Shown here: positions 37,601 to 48,600 of the stretch, piece by piece
How positions within the stretch are numbered: the first letter of the stretch is position 1
Layout of the letters: each line of letters begins with the position of its first letter
Assembly (NCBI GenBank): GCA_022605425.2
Contig: JAKIMF020000007.1
Coordinates: 744,001-808,000, forward strand
Direction: 5' to 3'
DNA from: Hamiltosporidium tvaerminnensis
Taxonomy: Eukaryota > Microsporidia > Dubosqiidae
DNA length: 64,000 nucleotides
Program-made: the position numbers and the translations under genes
The notes under the pieces: model-generated
Databases searched by the model: none
What the model saw: the letters and a program-made list of their open reading frames with translations, nothing else
What the model was told of the DNA's origin: nothing

Positions 37601-38488
37601 TAATATGCATTCTGGATTGCGGAAACTATGGGCTAACACTGTAATAAATCCGGTAAAAAATAGATCATTTGGCGACTCGATGTTAGAAAATTCTCGGTCA
37701 TAGCTACACCAGACAGTTAAATGAAGTAATCGGATACCTGCATCTTCTTTTTCTATATGTATACAAATTTAGGTTGTCAAAACGAATTAGAAGCCACTCA
37801 GTCAAAGAAATTCTTAATAATCACTATGGGGATAAGAATGGACATCGGGATAAAAACTGATGTCAAGATTCGGTGTAATAGATCCGTTATATTTATTTTA
37901 GATAAGAGAAAAAATAAGATTAGACTCATTGAAGTAGGAATAAACTCCTAGAATTTACTTTAAATAGTTGAAACGGAAAAACTCAAAAAGTATGATCTGC
38001 TAGCAAATAAATTAAGTGTTATTTATAAATCGAGTGTTAAGTTAATCTTTTATGTAGTGACCTGGGGCGGTATTGTGACAAAATACCAATACTTATACTT
38101 CAAAAGACCGCAAATTTCCATCGATATAGGAGCATATATTTAGTCGATAGTACTTAAGGAGAAGTCGAATATTTTCTTTGATCGACGAGAAGAACTTAAT
38201 TTGTAAACAAATGCAAAGGGGGCCATTAAAAGTTATTGAAGAAGCTGAGTTGCATAAGCAAGGAAAACACGCTTTAAAAGAAGCACGAAATTAGGAAGAT
38301 TGTGTTAAACAAGTAAATTTCAAAAAATATTGTGCCCCTTATTTTGGATGGCGTAACCTCAATGAAGGAATCGACAATAATTATAAACAAAGAGTCGAAT
38401 TTAGAGGAATATAATAAAGTGGTTAAAATATTAGAAAAATTATTTACGGAAGAGAAAATATATTAATTCAGCTTTTATCGAATAAATT
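34622..38488 (+). mobile_element. ancient full-length R2-type retrotransposon copy (copy 0), heavily mutated
   Basis: Follows copy 2 from its first codons (AAAGCTGCA...ACTGATGAGG near 34659-34681) to its 3' tail (TTCAGCTTTTATCGAATAAA near 38467-38485). Substitutions, small deletions and many stops destroy every frame. The longest remnants are 85 codons (36620-36877, RT) and 64 codons (37757-37951, endonuclease, with KIRLIEVG). The length is close to that of the reference element, so it inserted full length. It is the oldest copy in the window, judged by divergence. Confidence 0.85.
37210..37374. other. 165-base insertion inside the ancient retrotransposon copy
   Basis: The reference copy runs GAGAATAATAATAAAACCCATC with no gap here, whereas this copy has about 160 extra bases between the two halves. 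ACTAAT occurs on both sides (37204-37209 and 37369-37374), consistent with a 6-base target duplication. No terminal inverted repeats are obvious. Confidence 0.45.
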
Positions 38489-40008
38489 ATTTTTCCTCAG
38501 TGAAAATAAGGTAAATTTTAGATAAATTTCAAGGAATGAATGATTAAATTCAGTTATCAAAGTTAATTTTATTGAATGAGTTCTAGATTCTTATCAAAAC
38601 ATAATAATATTTCTTTAGCACCAAATATTCTGTTTTTTAAGAATTTGAAGAAAATAAATGGAAAAAATTCCTGTAAATAGCTTCACTCTCTGTCGATTTT
38701 ATAAAGAATTTACAAATTTTTGCTTAGTGCCATAATTTATAGGTAAGTTATAGCTTTGGGTACGACAATTATTAAATTAATCAATAATGTTTAAATGAAC
38801 GGGGTTTACTCAATTTTGACATTTTAAATTTACATATCAGTTTCTATTCCATTTAAATATAGAAAATTATCAAAACTTTTTATTTCAATATCTATAAATG
38901 AAAATCTCAATGTATCTAAATATAATTTAATTAAATTGTTAAGAATCTCGTTTGCACTATTAAAACAATGTCTAATGAAATAAAGACAGCATTTTTTTAA
39001 TAAATAGATTTCAGAAAATCAAATGAATTAACATATTTCTTATAATAACTAAAATTTGCTTTGGTTTCACTTATGTACTTAAATTGATAATTAAAAAAAA
39101 ATTCATTATGAATTTCGAAATATACTTACTATGATATTTGTGTTAGTATATATGTTTTTCCTAAAAATTTGTTTATATTCTTTAGTTTAAAAAAATTCTA
39201 ATTGATGGAAACTAAATAATAGTTGTTGGAATTAAAAATTTGCAAACTTCTATGCATTATATAAAACCTTTGAGTTTTTTCTTGGCTTTTCTCTGTAAGT
39301 AATTATTAAGATAATAAAAACAATTATTTTCCATTCATTTTACGTACAAATATTATTCTTTTAGTAGACTGATTTAGTTTGGCGAACACTATTTTAAATT
39401 GACGTAGTTTTATCAATAAATAATTTAAAAAGAATTTTTTTTAAAATTCCTAATATATAGAAAATCGTAAATTGACGACTTTTTTTACTATTTTGATTGA
39501 TTTTCTTATTTTTAAAATAATTCATTTTTAATTTAGAAATCAACAATGTTAATCTTATTACATAATAAAAAATTAAGATATTTAAAATTCTATTAAAGTT
39601 AAAAACCAAATATATACCAACAAATATCCGAAAACGATATTATATTATTGCAATTTATTACCTTTTATTTTGTAATTCCTTTAATTTTTTTTTTAATTTA
39701 TAGAACTACATTTATTAAACTTGTTTGGTATCAAACCGAAAATAATACTACGACTTTTTTTATAAAAATCTCACAGTTAAAATCATCTATCAATATGCAT
39801 TTCCGCTTTAAAAGTCTATAATAGCAAAATTTATTCTACAAATAATTATTTTTCAAAACTTTGGCCAAATTTTTTAACGGACCAATTTATTGATCTTTTT
39901 ATACTTTCTTTCTGAATCAATTAATTTTAGTCAATTATTTTTGTTCCATCAAAATTTTTTTGCTTATTTTAGCCAAAAAGGAAAAAGCTATAATTAAAAA
40001 AAAAATAA
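38489..40008. other. AT-rich intergenic stretch
   Basis: Poly-A/T rich with no supported gene. Confidence 0.5.
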
Positions 40009-41883
40009 ATGACACTCCAAATGATTATTTTTATTTTCGGATTTATTTTTGCATCTCAAAAAACAACTTCATATACCAGAGAAGAAAAACACATGAATGC
40101 AACAGAAAACAGCTTTCCTCTTCAATATGTTGGCAATGTAGCAAATAGAATGAATAGTGAATCAAAACGTAAAATTGATAATATAGGAGACACGAATAAA
40201 TTTTTTTCTAAAAAAAATAAAATTTCAGATGATCATAATATATTTACACAAACAGAATACCAGACCGAAATTTTGAAAATGGTATCATCTCGCGATCTGA
40301 CAATGCCAGATAGAAGATTCAAACTTTCTAAATTCAAAATTTATTCCTATTATGAAAATAAATACTCTCGCAATATTATAGCTACGTCTTTTGATAAAAG
40401 CTGTAAAAAAACAACTTATTTAGAAAAAGATAAACACGATGTTTCTGATAGACACACTGATACCTTTCAAGGAAATCCCATGCCTTCTTGCAGTTATGAA
40501 ATCTCTGTTTCTCCTCAAAGAAAAACAAATGATATTAAATTTAAACCAAAAGGGCGAAATTCAAAACGATTTAACCTGAAAACTTTAGGTGCTGATTCCG
40601 AAATTCTCATTAAAAATCAATTTCAGAACAAGAAGCTTGCAGCTGTAGAACATATGTCAAAATCTAATAGTAATAAAAGTCTAGTTATGCGCTCATTGAG
40701 AATTTTGGTTTCAAAATTAAAAAATATTTCAGAAGATGAAAATGTTCTTGGCTTACTAGAAGTTATATCGCCACATTTAGAAGGTGAAAATACTGAACTT
40801 GTGCAAAATATTTTTAAAGATAAGGAAAAGCCCGGGGAGGACAGTAATCTTGAAACAGATACTTTTAGCAGCTTTGAAACCAGACTTAATGAAAAAATCG
40901 AAAAAATAAGATCAGCTGAAGATATATCAGATAAAGAGTTATACATATTATTAGAATTTTCAAATCATATTGTTGAGTATGAAAAAAATTCTGATAGAGA
41001 AAGCCCTAGTACAAACAAAAATGAGATATTATCTCGTTTTAAATTCGATGATCTTCTAGATATATTTTATAACAAAGAAGAATATTTGATTTTAAGTGAA
41101 TTTGCTTTTTTGTTAAATTATCATGATAAAAAAAAAATTGAAATAAGACAAAACCATGTTTTATACGTTAGATTTATTTTTTCTTTGCTAAAAAAATACA
41201 TAAATCAGATTATTAAACTGCGGAATAACATCAAACACCATGATCATAATTTAACTAAGTATATTTTTAGATGTAGATGCATTATATTCATGTTATTACA
41301 TGGATTAGAAGGGTTTGTAATCAGAAAATATTTATATTTTGCCATGAGTAATCTTATATGTCAAAACGAAATTTGTTATAGAAAAAAATTCTTTTCTAAT
41401 TATTTGGTTTTTTCGTTTCATTTAAACATTATTTTGCATACATCGTTTTCTAACATTTCTATCTCTAAATCCAAAGTAATATCAAAAATATATGATTTAT
41501 TTAGTTTATTTGCGAATTCAGAAGACGGAAGTAATACACTCAACCAAAATAAACTATTCAGAGAATTCACTCATAAATATATGGGCATAGATACGATCAG
41601 AAACACTATTGAAGTTTATGAATATTACAAAACAAAATCATTTCTCTTAAAAAAATTCAAATTTTACAAATATATGGAAAGTTTAATTTATCCGAAATAT
41701 GCAAATAATGATAGCAATATGACTGATTTAAACAATGATATTCTCTTAGATATATTTCGCGTAAATCTTTTGGTTGAGAAACTACATACAAGAATAATAT
41801 TTCATCATTTAAATTTTAAAGAACAGACCTATAATAGATCCTTCGAAGAACTTATTAGAAAAATAGAACAATATATTCAATAA
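40009..41883 (+). CDS. hypothetical secreted protein, 624 residues
   Basis: Not recognised. The N-terminus MTLQMIIFIFGFIFASQ is a good signal peptide with cleavage likely near residue 17-21, so the protein probably enters the secretory path. Residues 20-220 are polar, rich in Lys, Asn and Ser. They carry a basic SKRKID motif (near 50) that resembles SKRPRLDID in the broken gene at 58128, at a similar distance from the signal peptide. Residues 220-624 look mainly alpha-helical, with aromatic and Leu spacing (ELYILLEFSNHIVEY, FDDLLDIFYNKEEY). A hydrophobic run HLNIILHTSF is too polar for a clear membrane segment. One clean frame throughout. No CCC motif precedes the ATG, unlike the housekeeping genes. 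Likely a lineage-specific secreted or surface protein. Confidence 0.75.
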   Translation: MTLQMIIFIFGFIFASQKTTSYTREEKHMNATENSFPLQYVGNVANRMNSESKRKIDNIGDTNKFFSKKNKISDDHNIFTQTEYQTEILKMVSSRDLTMPDRRFKLSKFKIYSYYENKYSRNIIATSFDKSCKKTTYLEKDKHDVSDRHTDTFQGNPMPSCSYEISVSPQRKTNDIKFKPKGRNSKRFNLKTLGADSEILIKNQFQNKKLAAVEHMSKSNSNKSLVMRSLRILVSKLKNISEDENVLGLLEVISPHLEGENTELVQNIFKDKEKPGEDSNLETDTFSSFETRLNEKIEKIRSAEDISDKELYILLEFSNHIVEYEKNSDRESPSTNKNEILSRFKFDDLLDIFYNKEEYLILSEFAFLLNYHDKKKIEIRQNHVLYVRFIFSLLKKYINQIIKLRNNIKHHDHNLTKYIFRCRCIIFMLLHGLEGFVIRKYLYFAMSNLICQNEICYRKKFFSNYLVFSFHLNIILHTSFSNISISKSKVISKIYDLFSLFANSEDGSNTLNQNKLFREFTHKYMGIDTIRNTIEVYEYYKTKSFLLKKFKFYKYMESLIYPKYANNDSNMTDLNNDILLDIFRVNLLVEKLHTRIIFHHLNFKEQTYNRSFEELIRKIEQYIQ

Positions 41884-42448
41884 CATATCAATTGCAATGA
41901 GATATATTCTAAAACCATCTAAACTTACAAACATTTTCAAACTCGAAAACAAGAACGCATCTAAAACTTTCAATAGTATTCCAAAAATTATAATTTTAAT
42001 AAATATTTAATAATATTTTCATAGTACTCTAATTTATCTACTCGCATTTTTTATAATCAAAATTTAGTGTAATATATTTTGAAAGAATAATTTTCGGAGT
42101 ATAGAAAATTGAGAAAAAATATGAAGCATCTTGAATCCTCCATTAAAATATCAATAAACAATTAAAATATTTTTTATGAGCTTTTCAAATTTCAAAATTT
42201 TATAAAAAAATGCTTCGATTTAAATTTCTTCTTATGGATTTTCTAATTTTTGGTAAATAAATTGATTATCCTGTTTTTTTATACACTTCGAGAAATATAA
42301 CTAATAATTTACCATTTGTAGTTGTATTTAGAACATAATAAAGTTATTAGAGGGGTATTAAAAAAGATTCATACTATTAAAAAATCAAGGAGTTTTCTTC
42401 TTTGCTTTTATTTAATATATTAAGTTGTATTCATCCAATGATATAAAC
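41884..42448. other. intergenic
   Basis: AT-rich; nothing recognised before the hAT terminal repeat. Confidence 0.5.
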
Positions 42449-42729
42449 CAAGGGTCTCCAAAATTTTTGGCTAGCGAGCTACATTGACTTCTAATAAAAA
42501 AGTCCTAAGTGCTAATAACTCATTACTATTTATGGTGCAATACTAAAAATATTTCTGCAATTTTTATTATTAATATTGTTAAATCATCTGATATTTAAGA
42601 TTTCATACTGATGGTCATAAAATATACATGTATATTAAGAAATTTCTATGTAAAAATAGACAAATAAATTACTGAAATTTTCTAACTGTCTTCAAGCTAC
42701 ATAATTCAATCACGTTAATTAAATTTCTC

Positions 42730-42963
42730 GTGGTTTTATTTCTCTTTTTGGCTCTACCTATTTTGGGGAAGAAACATTCTCTAAATATAATACACAAACC
42801 TTCTTTACAGACTAAATTAACAGATAAGCCCTTGAATTCATTACTGATAATTTCTACAAGTCAATTTAACCCACGATTTCAACAATCATCATTAAAAAAT
42901 CTCAACTATATCAATCTCATTAATAAAAAATTATGCTATATAGTTTTTGTTATTTCATTTTGA
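42730..42963 (+). pseudogene. hAT transposase C-terminal dimerisation domain, fragment
   Basis: A 77-codon frame without an ATG contains KLTDKPLNSLLIISTSQF, which fits the hAT C-terminal dimerisation pattern (R-S-x-L-T-D-x-x-L-x-x-L-L-x-x-S-T-S). Copy B has the cleaner version, reading FGSTYLCEET and, further on, RSKLTDKRLKSLL. In A the FGSTYLCEE part has decayed (bases 42750-42770 still match B). Non-functional. Confidence 0.72.
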
Positions 42964-42977
42964 TTTTTTGGTATATT

Positions 42978-43541
42978 TTATTCAATAAAATTCTAAATTT
43001 AAACTTTTTTTATCTTTTTTGTATATTTTCTTCTACCTGTTCAACCCCTTTCGTTTCTTTTTCTAAATCCGACTCTGCCTTGTCTTTTATCGTCGGTTCC
43101 TCAAACGTGTTTCTCCTTCTGAAATAAAGAGTGTAGTATTTTTTGTATTTAAAATTTTAACATCATCTTCCATATTTTTTGCTTCTTTTAAAGGGAGCAT
43201 TGGCTCCTCCTGCATCTCTGCTCTCATAATAACAACCGTTGACGCTCCCTCCCAGCGCTCTTCAGAATTGGAGTCGAAGCAAGTTCTCTTCATCGATCAA
43301 AAGAAATCTTTACGACTGTCTTTTCTAGTACTATCGACTGGATATATGCCTCTACATTATAGAGTATTTTCCGTCTTTTTAGGTGTGACTCATGGTATTT
43401 GGTCACAATACCGTTCCAGGTCGTTACATACGGGATTATCCCAACACTTCACTTATAAATAAGACCCAAATCATCTTCTAGCAGGTCATATTGTCTAAGT
43501 TTCCCAGTTTACACTACCTGAAGGGAATCTTGGGAAGTTGA
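42978..43541 (-). mobile_element. 3' fragment of the R2-type retrotransposon (copy 5) inside hAT remnant A
   Basis: Matches the last 560 bases of the retrotransposon, from within the endonuclease region to the 3' tail. A 68-codon frame (43293-43087) reads WEGASTVVIMRAEMQEEPM, against WERASMGVIMRSEMHEEPI in copy 2. Multiple stops and frameshifts. Its position interrupts the hAT sequence, and remnant B shows the uninterrupted version. Confidence 0.85.
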
Positions 43542-43777
43542 TTGTTTTTAGTAAAAAATAATAAAAATAAAATTTCTGATTTAAAAAAAACTGAAAACAA
43601 TGTGAATATTCTTTATATTACAAACCCATACCTAAATTTCTATAATTTCAAATCTTTTTATATGATTTATCTGTCTTTTTTTATTCTATTTTCTTGAGTA
43701 AAAAAAATATACTTAGTAAAAAACAATCTTGGCAAGTCAAAAAAATGTGGCGGCAAACCGAAGTTTGGAGACTCTTG

Positions 43778-46284
43778 ATAAAGCCATTGAAAACAGTAAA
43801 AGATTGATTCTTAACTTAATTTAAAAAAAAATTAAAAGATCGGATGTATATTGTCTTAAATCCTGTATAATTATATACAGAGATATGGATATCCTAAGAA
43901 TTTGGTTATATTATAATTTAAAGATCCATTTTTTTAATATTCATGTAATAGTTAATGAGATAGTAATATAAAGTCTAAATCTGCGGATCTTTGTGTGATT
44001 TAGTTCAATCGTATGTTTAAATTGCTTTTAAATTAAATTTATATCTATATATGTTTTACTTGTTTATATTTTTTGAGTAAAATTTCTCATATAATATAAC
44101 CAATCCAGATTAAATATAATATTTCCGAAAAAAAAACTTAAAAAAAGCTCAATATGAGCATCTAAACATATTTTATTATAACTTATACTACCAGACAACT
44201 CTGCAGATCCGTATTCTTTTCGAAGAATTTTTTAGCGAGCTTGAAGCTAATAAATAAGATCAAAAAATTCAGATTAATTATATTTAATTTACTTGTCAAT
44301 GAGCTAGGGGCCAGGGTATTTGAATTTGGTTTCATTAGGCCAGATTTGTTAAATTTTTCATTTTTTGAATAAGAAAAGCATGCTTTGTTTTGAAAAGCAT
44401 ACGAATTCAAAGAGAAATGACTATTAAAGCATCTGAAGTGGCGAAGTTCTAATTCATTTGTGAATTTTTCGACTCGTAGAGAAATAAGCAAGTTAAAAAA
44501 TTTCTGATTCCAAATTGACTTTATTTGTAGAATATTTTTTATTCACTGTCTACGTTTTGGGTTGATATAGGGCATATATTTAACTAAGAAATATAAATTT
44601 TAAGATGATATTATCTCTATTAAAAATATTTTGATAAGAGATAATGTTAATTTTGATTGAAGCGCAATTATCTGAAAACTTCATACTATAATAGAATATT
44701 ATTTTATTAATAATTTAAATTAATATTTTAAAGTAAAAAATCTAAAAAAATCGGTTTTCCTCCAAAATTCCTCACGTATTCATTCTTCTTTGTTTAAAAT
44801 TTAGAAAATTAAAATCTTACGTAAAGATTAGACCTCAATTTGTTAACATTTTGTAAGTTGAATCTTTATAGAAGATTTAATTGTTTTTTCCATAAGGAAT
44901 TATAAAGGTAGGAAAACTTAAAAATAAAAAGACTTAAAATGATTAACTTGCATCAATTTTCTAAATCAAAATTTTAAAATTTTTATAAAAAAAATTTAAC
45001 TCCAGTAAAAATAATTTTTGTTCTATATAGACATTCAAACAAATTAAATTACCTTGCATACTTTTTTACAATATTTTAACACTATTTCGTATTTTATTTT
45101 TTTGATTCTTGTAAAGGCATTTATTTTAAAAAATAAGCCATTGTTTTAAGCTTCCTCTATCAATTAATCATGAATATTTATTACAAGCTTGGTCAGATTT
45201 TTGTTTACAGAAGTTATAATTTCATACCAAAAACTTATTTTTTTAAAGAAACTTTATATTTTGAAGATTATGATTGGAATTATAGAAAGAAATCCATTTT
45301 TATACAATATATTAAAAAGTATAAAAATAAAAAAAACATTCTTAAATAGCTAAATCATAGATTCGTAAATTTTATTGTTTTTTTTTCATCTAATATTTTG
45401 CTTCAATATTAGATTTTTATTCTTCAGATTTGTGATAATTGATTTTTAGGCATGCCTGTATAAAATTATTTTTCTTAATCAATCCAATTTTTTTTTATAT
45501 TATTTCTTATTAAAAAAAATAAAATTTAACCAGAGTGTGTATTAATCATGTTTTTTTCTGATATTTAGGTTGATTTTTTCTTATAAATATTTTTCTGGCT
45601 CTAATAATCGGCGCTCACGAACGTATTGAGCAATATTTTAGATTCAATCTATTGTGTGTCTTGAAACGCTTCAAAATTTCTACTTGCTAAGACGCAAAAT
45701 GATCTTAAACTTTTTTATATTTTTTTTCTCAATATTTACATAAGATTCTATAGAAATTAAATTTTGATTTATAGTAACTGATCAAATCAATAGTGCTTAA
45801 ACCTATGCCTATAAAATTGATTCTTTGGAGAAGAATCTGATGCCATTGATCTGAAATATGGCTATTTGGTTTTATTCGTTTAATTATATTATATCAAGGT
45901 AGCTTGGGGTAAACTACACTACTTGTAAAAAAATCTCGATCTTTATATGTTATATCGTGTTTTATTCGCTAATTATTAGATATTCATCCAATATAACTTA
46001 TAAACAAACATTGACGAACCAAAACCAATATTTTTAAGCGCATTTGTACAAAATATTTTTTTAAAAATATTTATAAGGAATTATTTTGTATTGCTTTAGA
46101 AATAAACAAAGGCTTATTTAAATTAGAAAGATAATCAAGTTATGTTTGTTTCTCCGATATTTTTAAAAATAAAAAAGATAAATCCTTTTGAGGCTGAGGC
46201 TAGAAAAGTAACTTATAAAAATGTATTTTTAACAAATTAAATATTATTATAACTCGTAAAAAATAGAAACTAAATATTTGTTTA
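43778..46284. other. AT-rich intergenic stretch
   Basis: No supported gene. A 102-codon minus-strand frame at 44183-44491 starts with TTG and has no recognisable content. Confidence 0.45.
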
Positions 46285-46590
46285 TTAAAACATCAATAAA
46301 TCAGAACCTCCTGTTTGTTGACCCATAATTTCAACTTCATCTCCATTTTTCATTCCAAGTGATTCTGGTGACTCGTTCAAATCAAAAAAGATTCCGTTAT
46401 AAGCAACTCTCAAAACTTTTGGATTTTTGCTTCTGGCCTCACAATATTTCTTAAGAATTTTTGCAAAAGGAATACTTTTCCTGACTTTGAATTCTATTTC
46501 GGTTCTTTCACTATCATATACTTTGATATTTACATATTCTTGTTCCTCTTCTTTATTATTATCATCATTTTCTTCTATTACTTTTGCCAT
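46285..46590 (-). CDS. SMT3: SUMO (ubiquitin-like modifier, Smt3)
   Basis: Small protein modifier attached to lysines of nuclear and other targets by the E1/E2 SUMO enzymes. The 101-residue product has an acidic flexible N-terminus (1-18) and then the beta-grasp fold: YVNIKVYDSERTEIEFKVR (19-37), the KILKKYCEARSK helix (44-55), a short acidic DLNESPESLGMKNGDEVEIM stretch, and QQTGG at 91-95. Six residues (SDLLMF) follow the diglycine and must be removed by a Ulp-type protease. The frame is open 50 codons further upstream, but the ATG at 46590 is preferred. It has CCC four bases ahead of it, and the extra upstream residues have no counterpart in SUMO. Canonical SUMO residues are retained. Confidence 0.94.
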   Translation of the reverse strand: MAKVIEENDDNNKEEEQEYVNIKVYDSERTEIEFKVRKSIPFAKILKKYCEARSKNPKVLRVAYNGIFFDLNESPESLGMKNGDEVEIMGQQTGGSDLLMF

Positions 46591-46594
46591 TGGA

Positions 46595-46597
46595 GGG
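46595..46597 (-). promoter_or_regulatory. CCC start-proximal motif of SUMO
   Basis: Reads TATCCCTCCAATG on the minus strand. It decides the start at 46590 against the longer open frame to 46740. Confidence 0.5.
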
Positions 46598-47122
46598 ATA
46601 TTTTTTTTTAAAAAATCCGATATAAAAATACAAGATTTATATTTTAGTTTTTTATATTTGGCCGAAAGAATAAAAGACCAGAAATTTTCCTTCATAAAAA
46701 CTTGATATTTTATTGAATTATATTCAATATAAAAAACCATTTAAATTCCAGTGACATCCAATTTTACTATCTTGGCTGCAAATCCCTCGAATTTAAAAGT
46801 CCAATAACTAATCTTTTGTTAATATAGGATTTATAAAATTGAAAACAAGTAAATTTCTTATAAATTTTTGGAAAAGAAATTTGCATTTGAACAGCAAATA
46901 TTATACAAAATAGAATACTTTGACAAACGTTAATATATGTTTTTTATTATACATTATTGTATTTATCCAGTTTTAATCATCAATTGTCTTTATATTATAC
47001 CCATATTACTCTATTTTAATGTGTTGTTTCAAATTTATGAGTGTAAATAATTATTTGGTTCAAAAATAGAACTTTTCGCCAATTAAATTTGAACATAGCA
47101 CGTTACGATTTATAGGAATTTT

Positions 47123-47292
47123 TTTTATTTAATAAAATTCTGAGTTACAAAAATTTATGTTCTTTTAAAATTTTCCTTCTAGTTCATTAAGCATGATCTT
47201 TATTCAACTAGAATTGAACCTTCATTTATGTTTATTGTCGGCTCCTCCTCTGAAATATAGGGGGTGTTATTTTTTGTTGGATTAAAATTTGT
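47123..47292 (-). mobile_element. 3' terminal fragment of the R2-type retrotransposon (copy 6)
   Basis: Begins with the family 3' tail (complement AACTCAGAATTTTATTAAATAAA) and continues into the acidic C-terminal coding part. It matches copy 4 for about 170 bases, then breaks at a C9 run near 47293. Confidence 0.7.
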
Positions 47293-48219
47293 CCCCCCCC
47301 CAATTTTATTTTGTTGCCCCTGACAAAAAATAAAAAAAGCTGCGAGAATATGGCATTGACTTAAATCCTATCAAACTTTTCGTATTTAAAATTTAAATTT
47401 AATACTTTGTATTGTCTCCACCAAATTTTCTTATTCTAAATGGTTGATTTTAGGCGTTTCTTCTAAAATTTTACACAATTTTGTTTTTATTTTATTATGT
47501 GCCTTCTTGGTATTTCATTATGTCTCTCCTCTACGTTGTTCCTTATTACATTCTCCGGTTCAATTGCATTAATCTGGGTAAAAGAATGCTAATAAAATAT
47601 TTGTTTGTAAACCATTTTATTTAAAGTGCATTTAAATAACATTTTATTTATAAGTATCACATCTTTTTAAAACAGTTACAAGTGTTACATTTGTTTTCAT
47701 GTCATTAACGCAGTTCAAGGTTTAAAATAAATAACTGCTACAATAACACTCTATCAGTACCCCTTGCGATACCTACATCTCAAAGCCTTTCATCTACCAG
47801 GTAGTAAAACCTAATTACTAGGCGAGGCAGTTGCCCGAAGTTTGTTAATGTGCGTTGCATGGAGTTTGATCGAAGGTCGATGCCCCCCTTGGGCTCCCCC
47901 AAGACTATGCAGCATTCCCACTTACTCTACACTTTCCTAACCCAATAAACTTCTAGCTAAGATATATTTCAGAGATTTACATGGGGTCCAACTAGACAGT
48001 GCAGTGTTATACCAACAGGTATAACTTGCTACTTAGTATTCCTTGTCTTTTTCAGGGGTTTATTTTGTATTTCCCGGGTGCTATGTTTTCTAATTTGAGT
48101 GAGCAAGCCTAAGCTTCTACGCTTTTACATGGAAATTACCTACAATTTCAGCTGCGGTCTGCAATCGGGTTACATAAAAAACTACAAATAAATTTGTAGA
48201 AAAAGTTTCTCCATTTCTT
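47293..48219. other. GC-richer unidentified insert with hairpins
   Basis: About 930 bases, of which 47750-48180 is near-balanced in composition, far from the window average. Two perfect hairpins: CTTGGG/CCCAAG with a 4-base loop (47888-47903) and GTTATACC/GGTATAAC with loop AACA (48006-48025). No open frame longer than 60 codons. It lies between two retrotransposon pieces that are adjacent in the reference element, so it may be a later insertion. Identity unknown: a non-coding mobile element or a structured RNA are options. Confidence 0.4.
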
Positions 48220-48270
48220 AGACCTCTCCTCCTCATAATAACACCTATTGAACAACCGAAGATGTAGTGT
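48220..48270 (-). mobile_element. possible continuation of retrotransposon fragment copy 6
   Basis: CTCATAATAACACCTATTGA matches the ASMGVIMR-coding part of the element on the minus strand (CTCATAATAACACCCATTGA in copy 4). It is short and decayed. Confidence 0.4.
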
Positions 48271-48600
48271 TGGTTGTATTTCCACCAAAAATTCAAACAA
48301 TGATCTTACACTAGTTTCTCACACTCATTGCCATGCAGAAAGTTTTTTATAAGGTTATCCACCTCCACATAATATTGTGATATATATGTATTTTGATACA
48401 ATAAATATGTATGATATAATAGGTATTATATAAGGAAACTGTTTTTTTTAATGAATGAAAATGTTATAGAAATTTAAATAGTATAAAACTGAAGAAGATA
48501 GAAATAGATTCGAAAACGAAACAAAAGGAATTAATTAGCTAAAGATATTAAAAAATTATTAGATAAATGATACAGAGATTGGTAGTATGTTATTTAAAAA

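Larger units (their letters stand above)
42449..43777 (+). mobile_element. hAT-superfamily DNA transposon remnant (A), interrupted
   Basis: The left end CAAGGGTCTCCAAAATTTTT and the right end, complement CAAGAGTCTCCAAACTT, are imperfect terminal inverted repeats. They are of the kind ending animal hAT elements. About 270 bases inside lies the C-terminal part of a hAT transposase. The element lacks the rest of the transposase, so it is an internally deleted derivative. A retrotransposon fragment (42978-43541) is inserted in it. No clean 8-base target duplication: the flanks share only ATAAA. It aligns over its length with remnant B at 56727-57344 (reverse strand). Confidence 0.75.

Noticed and set aside
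44183-44491. 102-codon minus-strand frame
   Set aside because: Starts with TTG, has no ATG near the start, no motif and no upstream signal.
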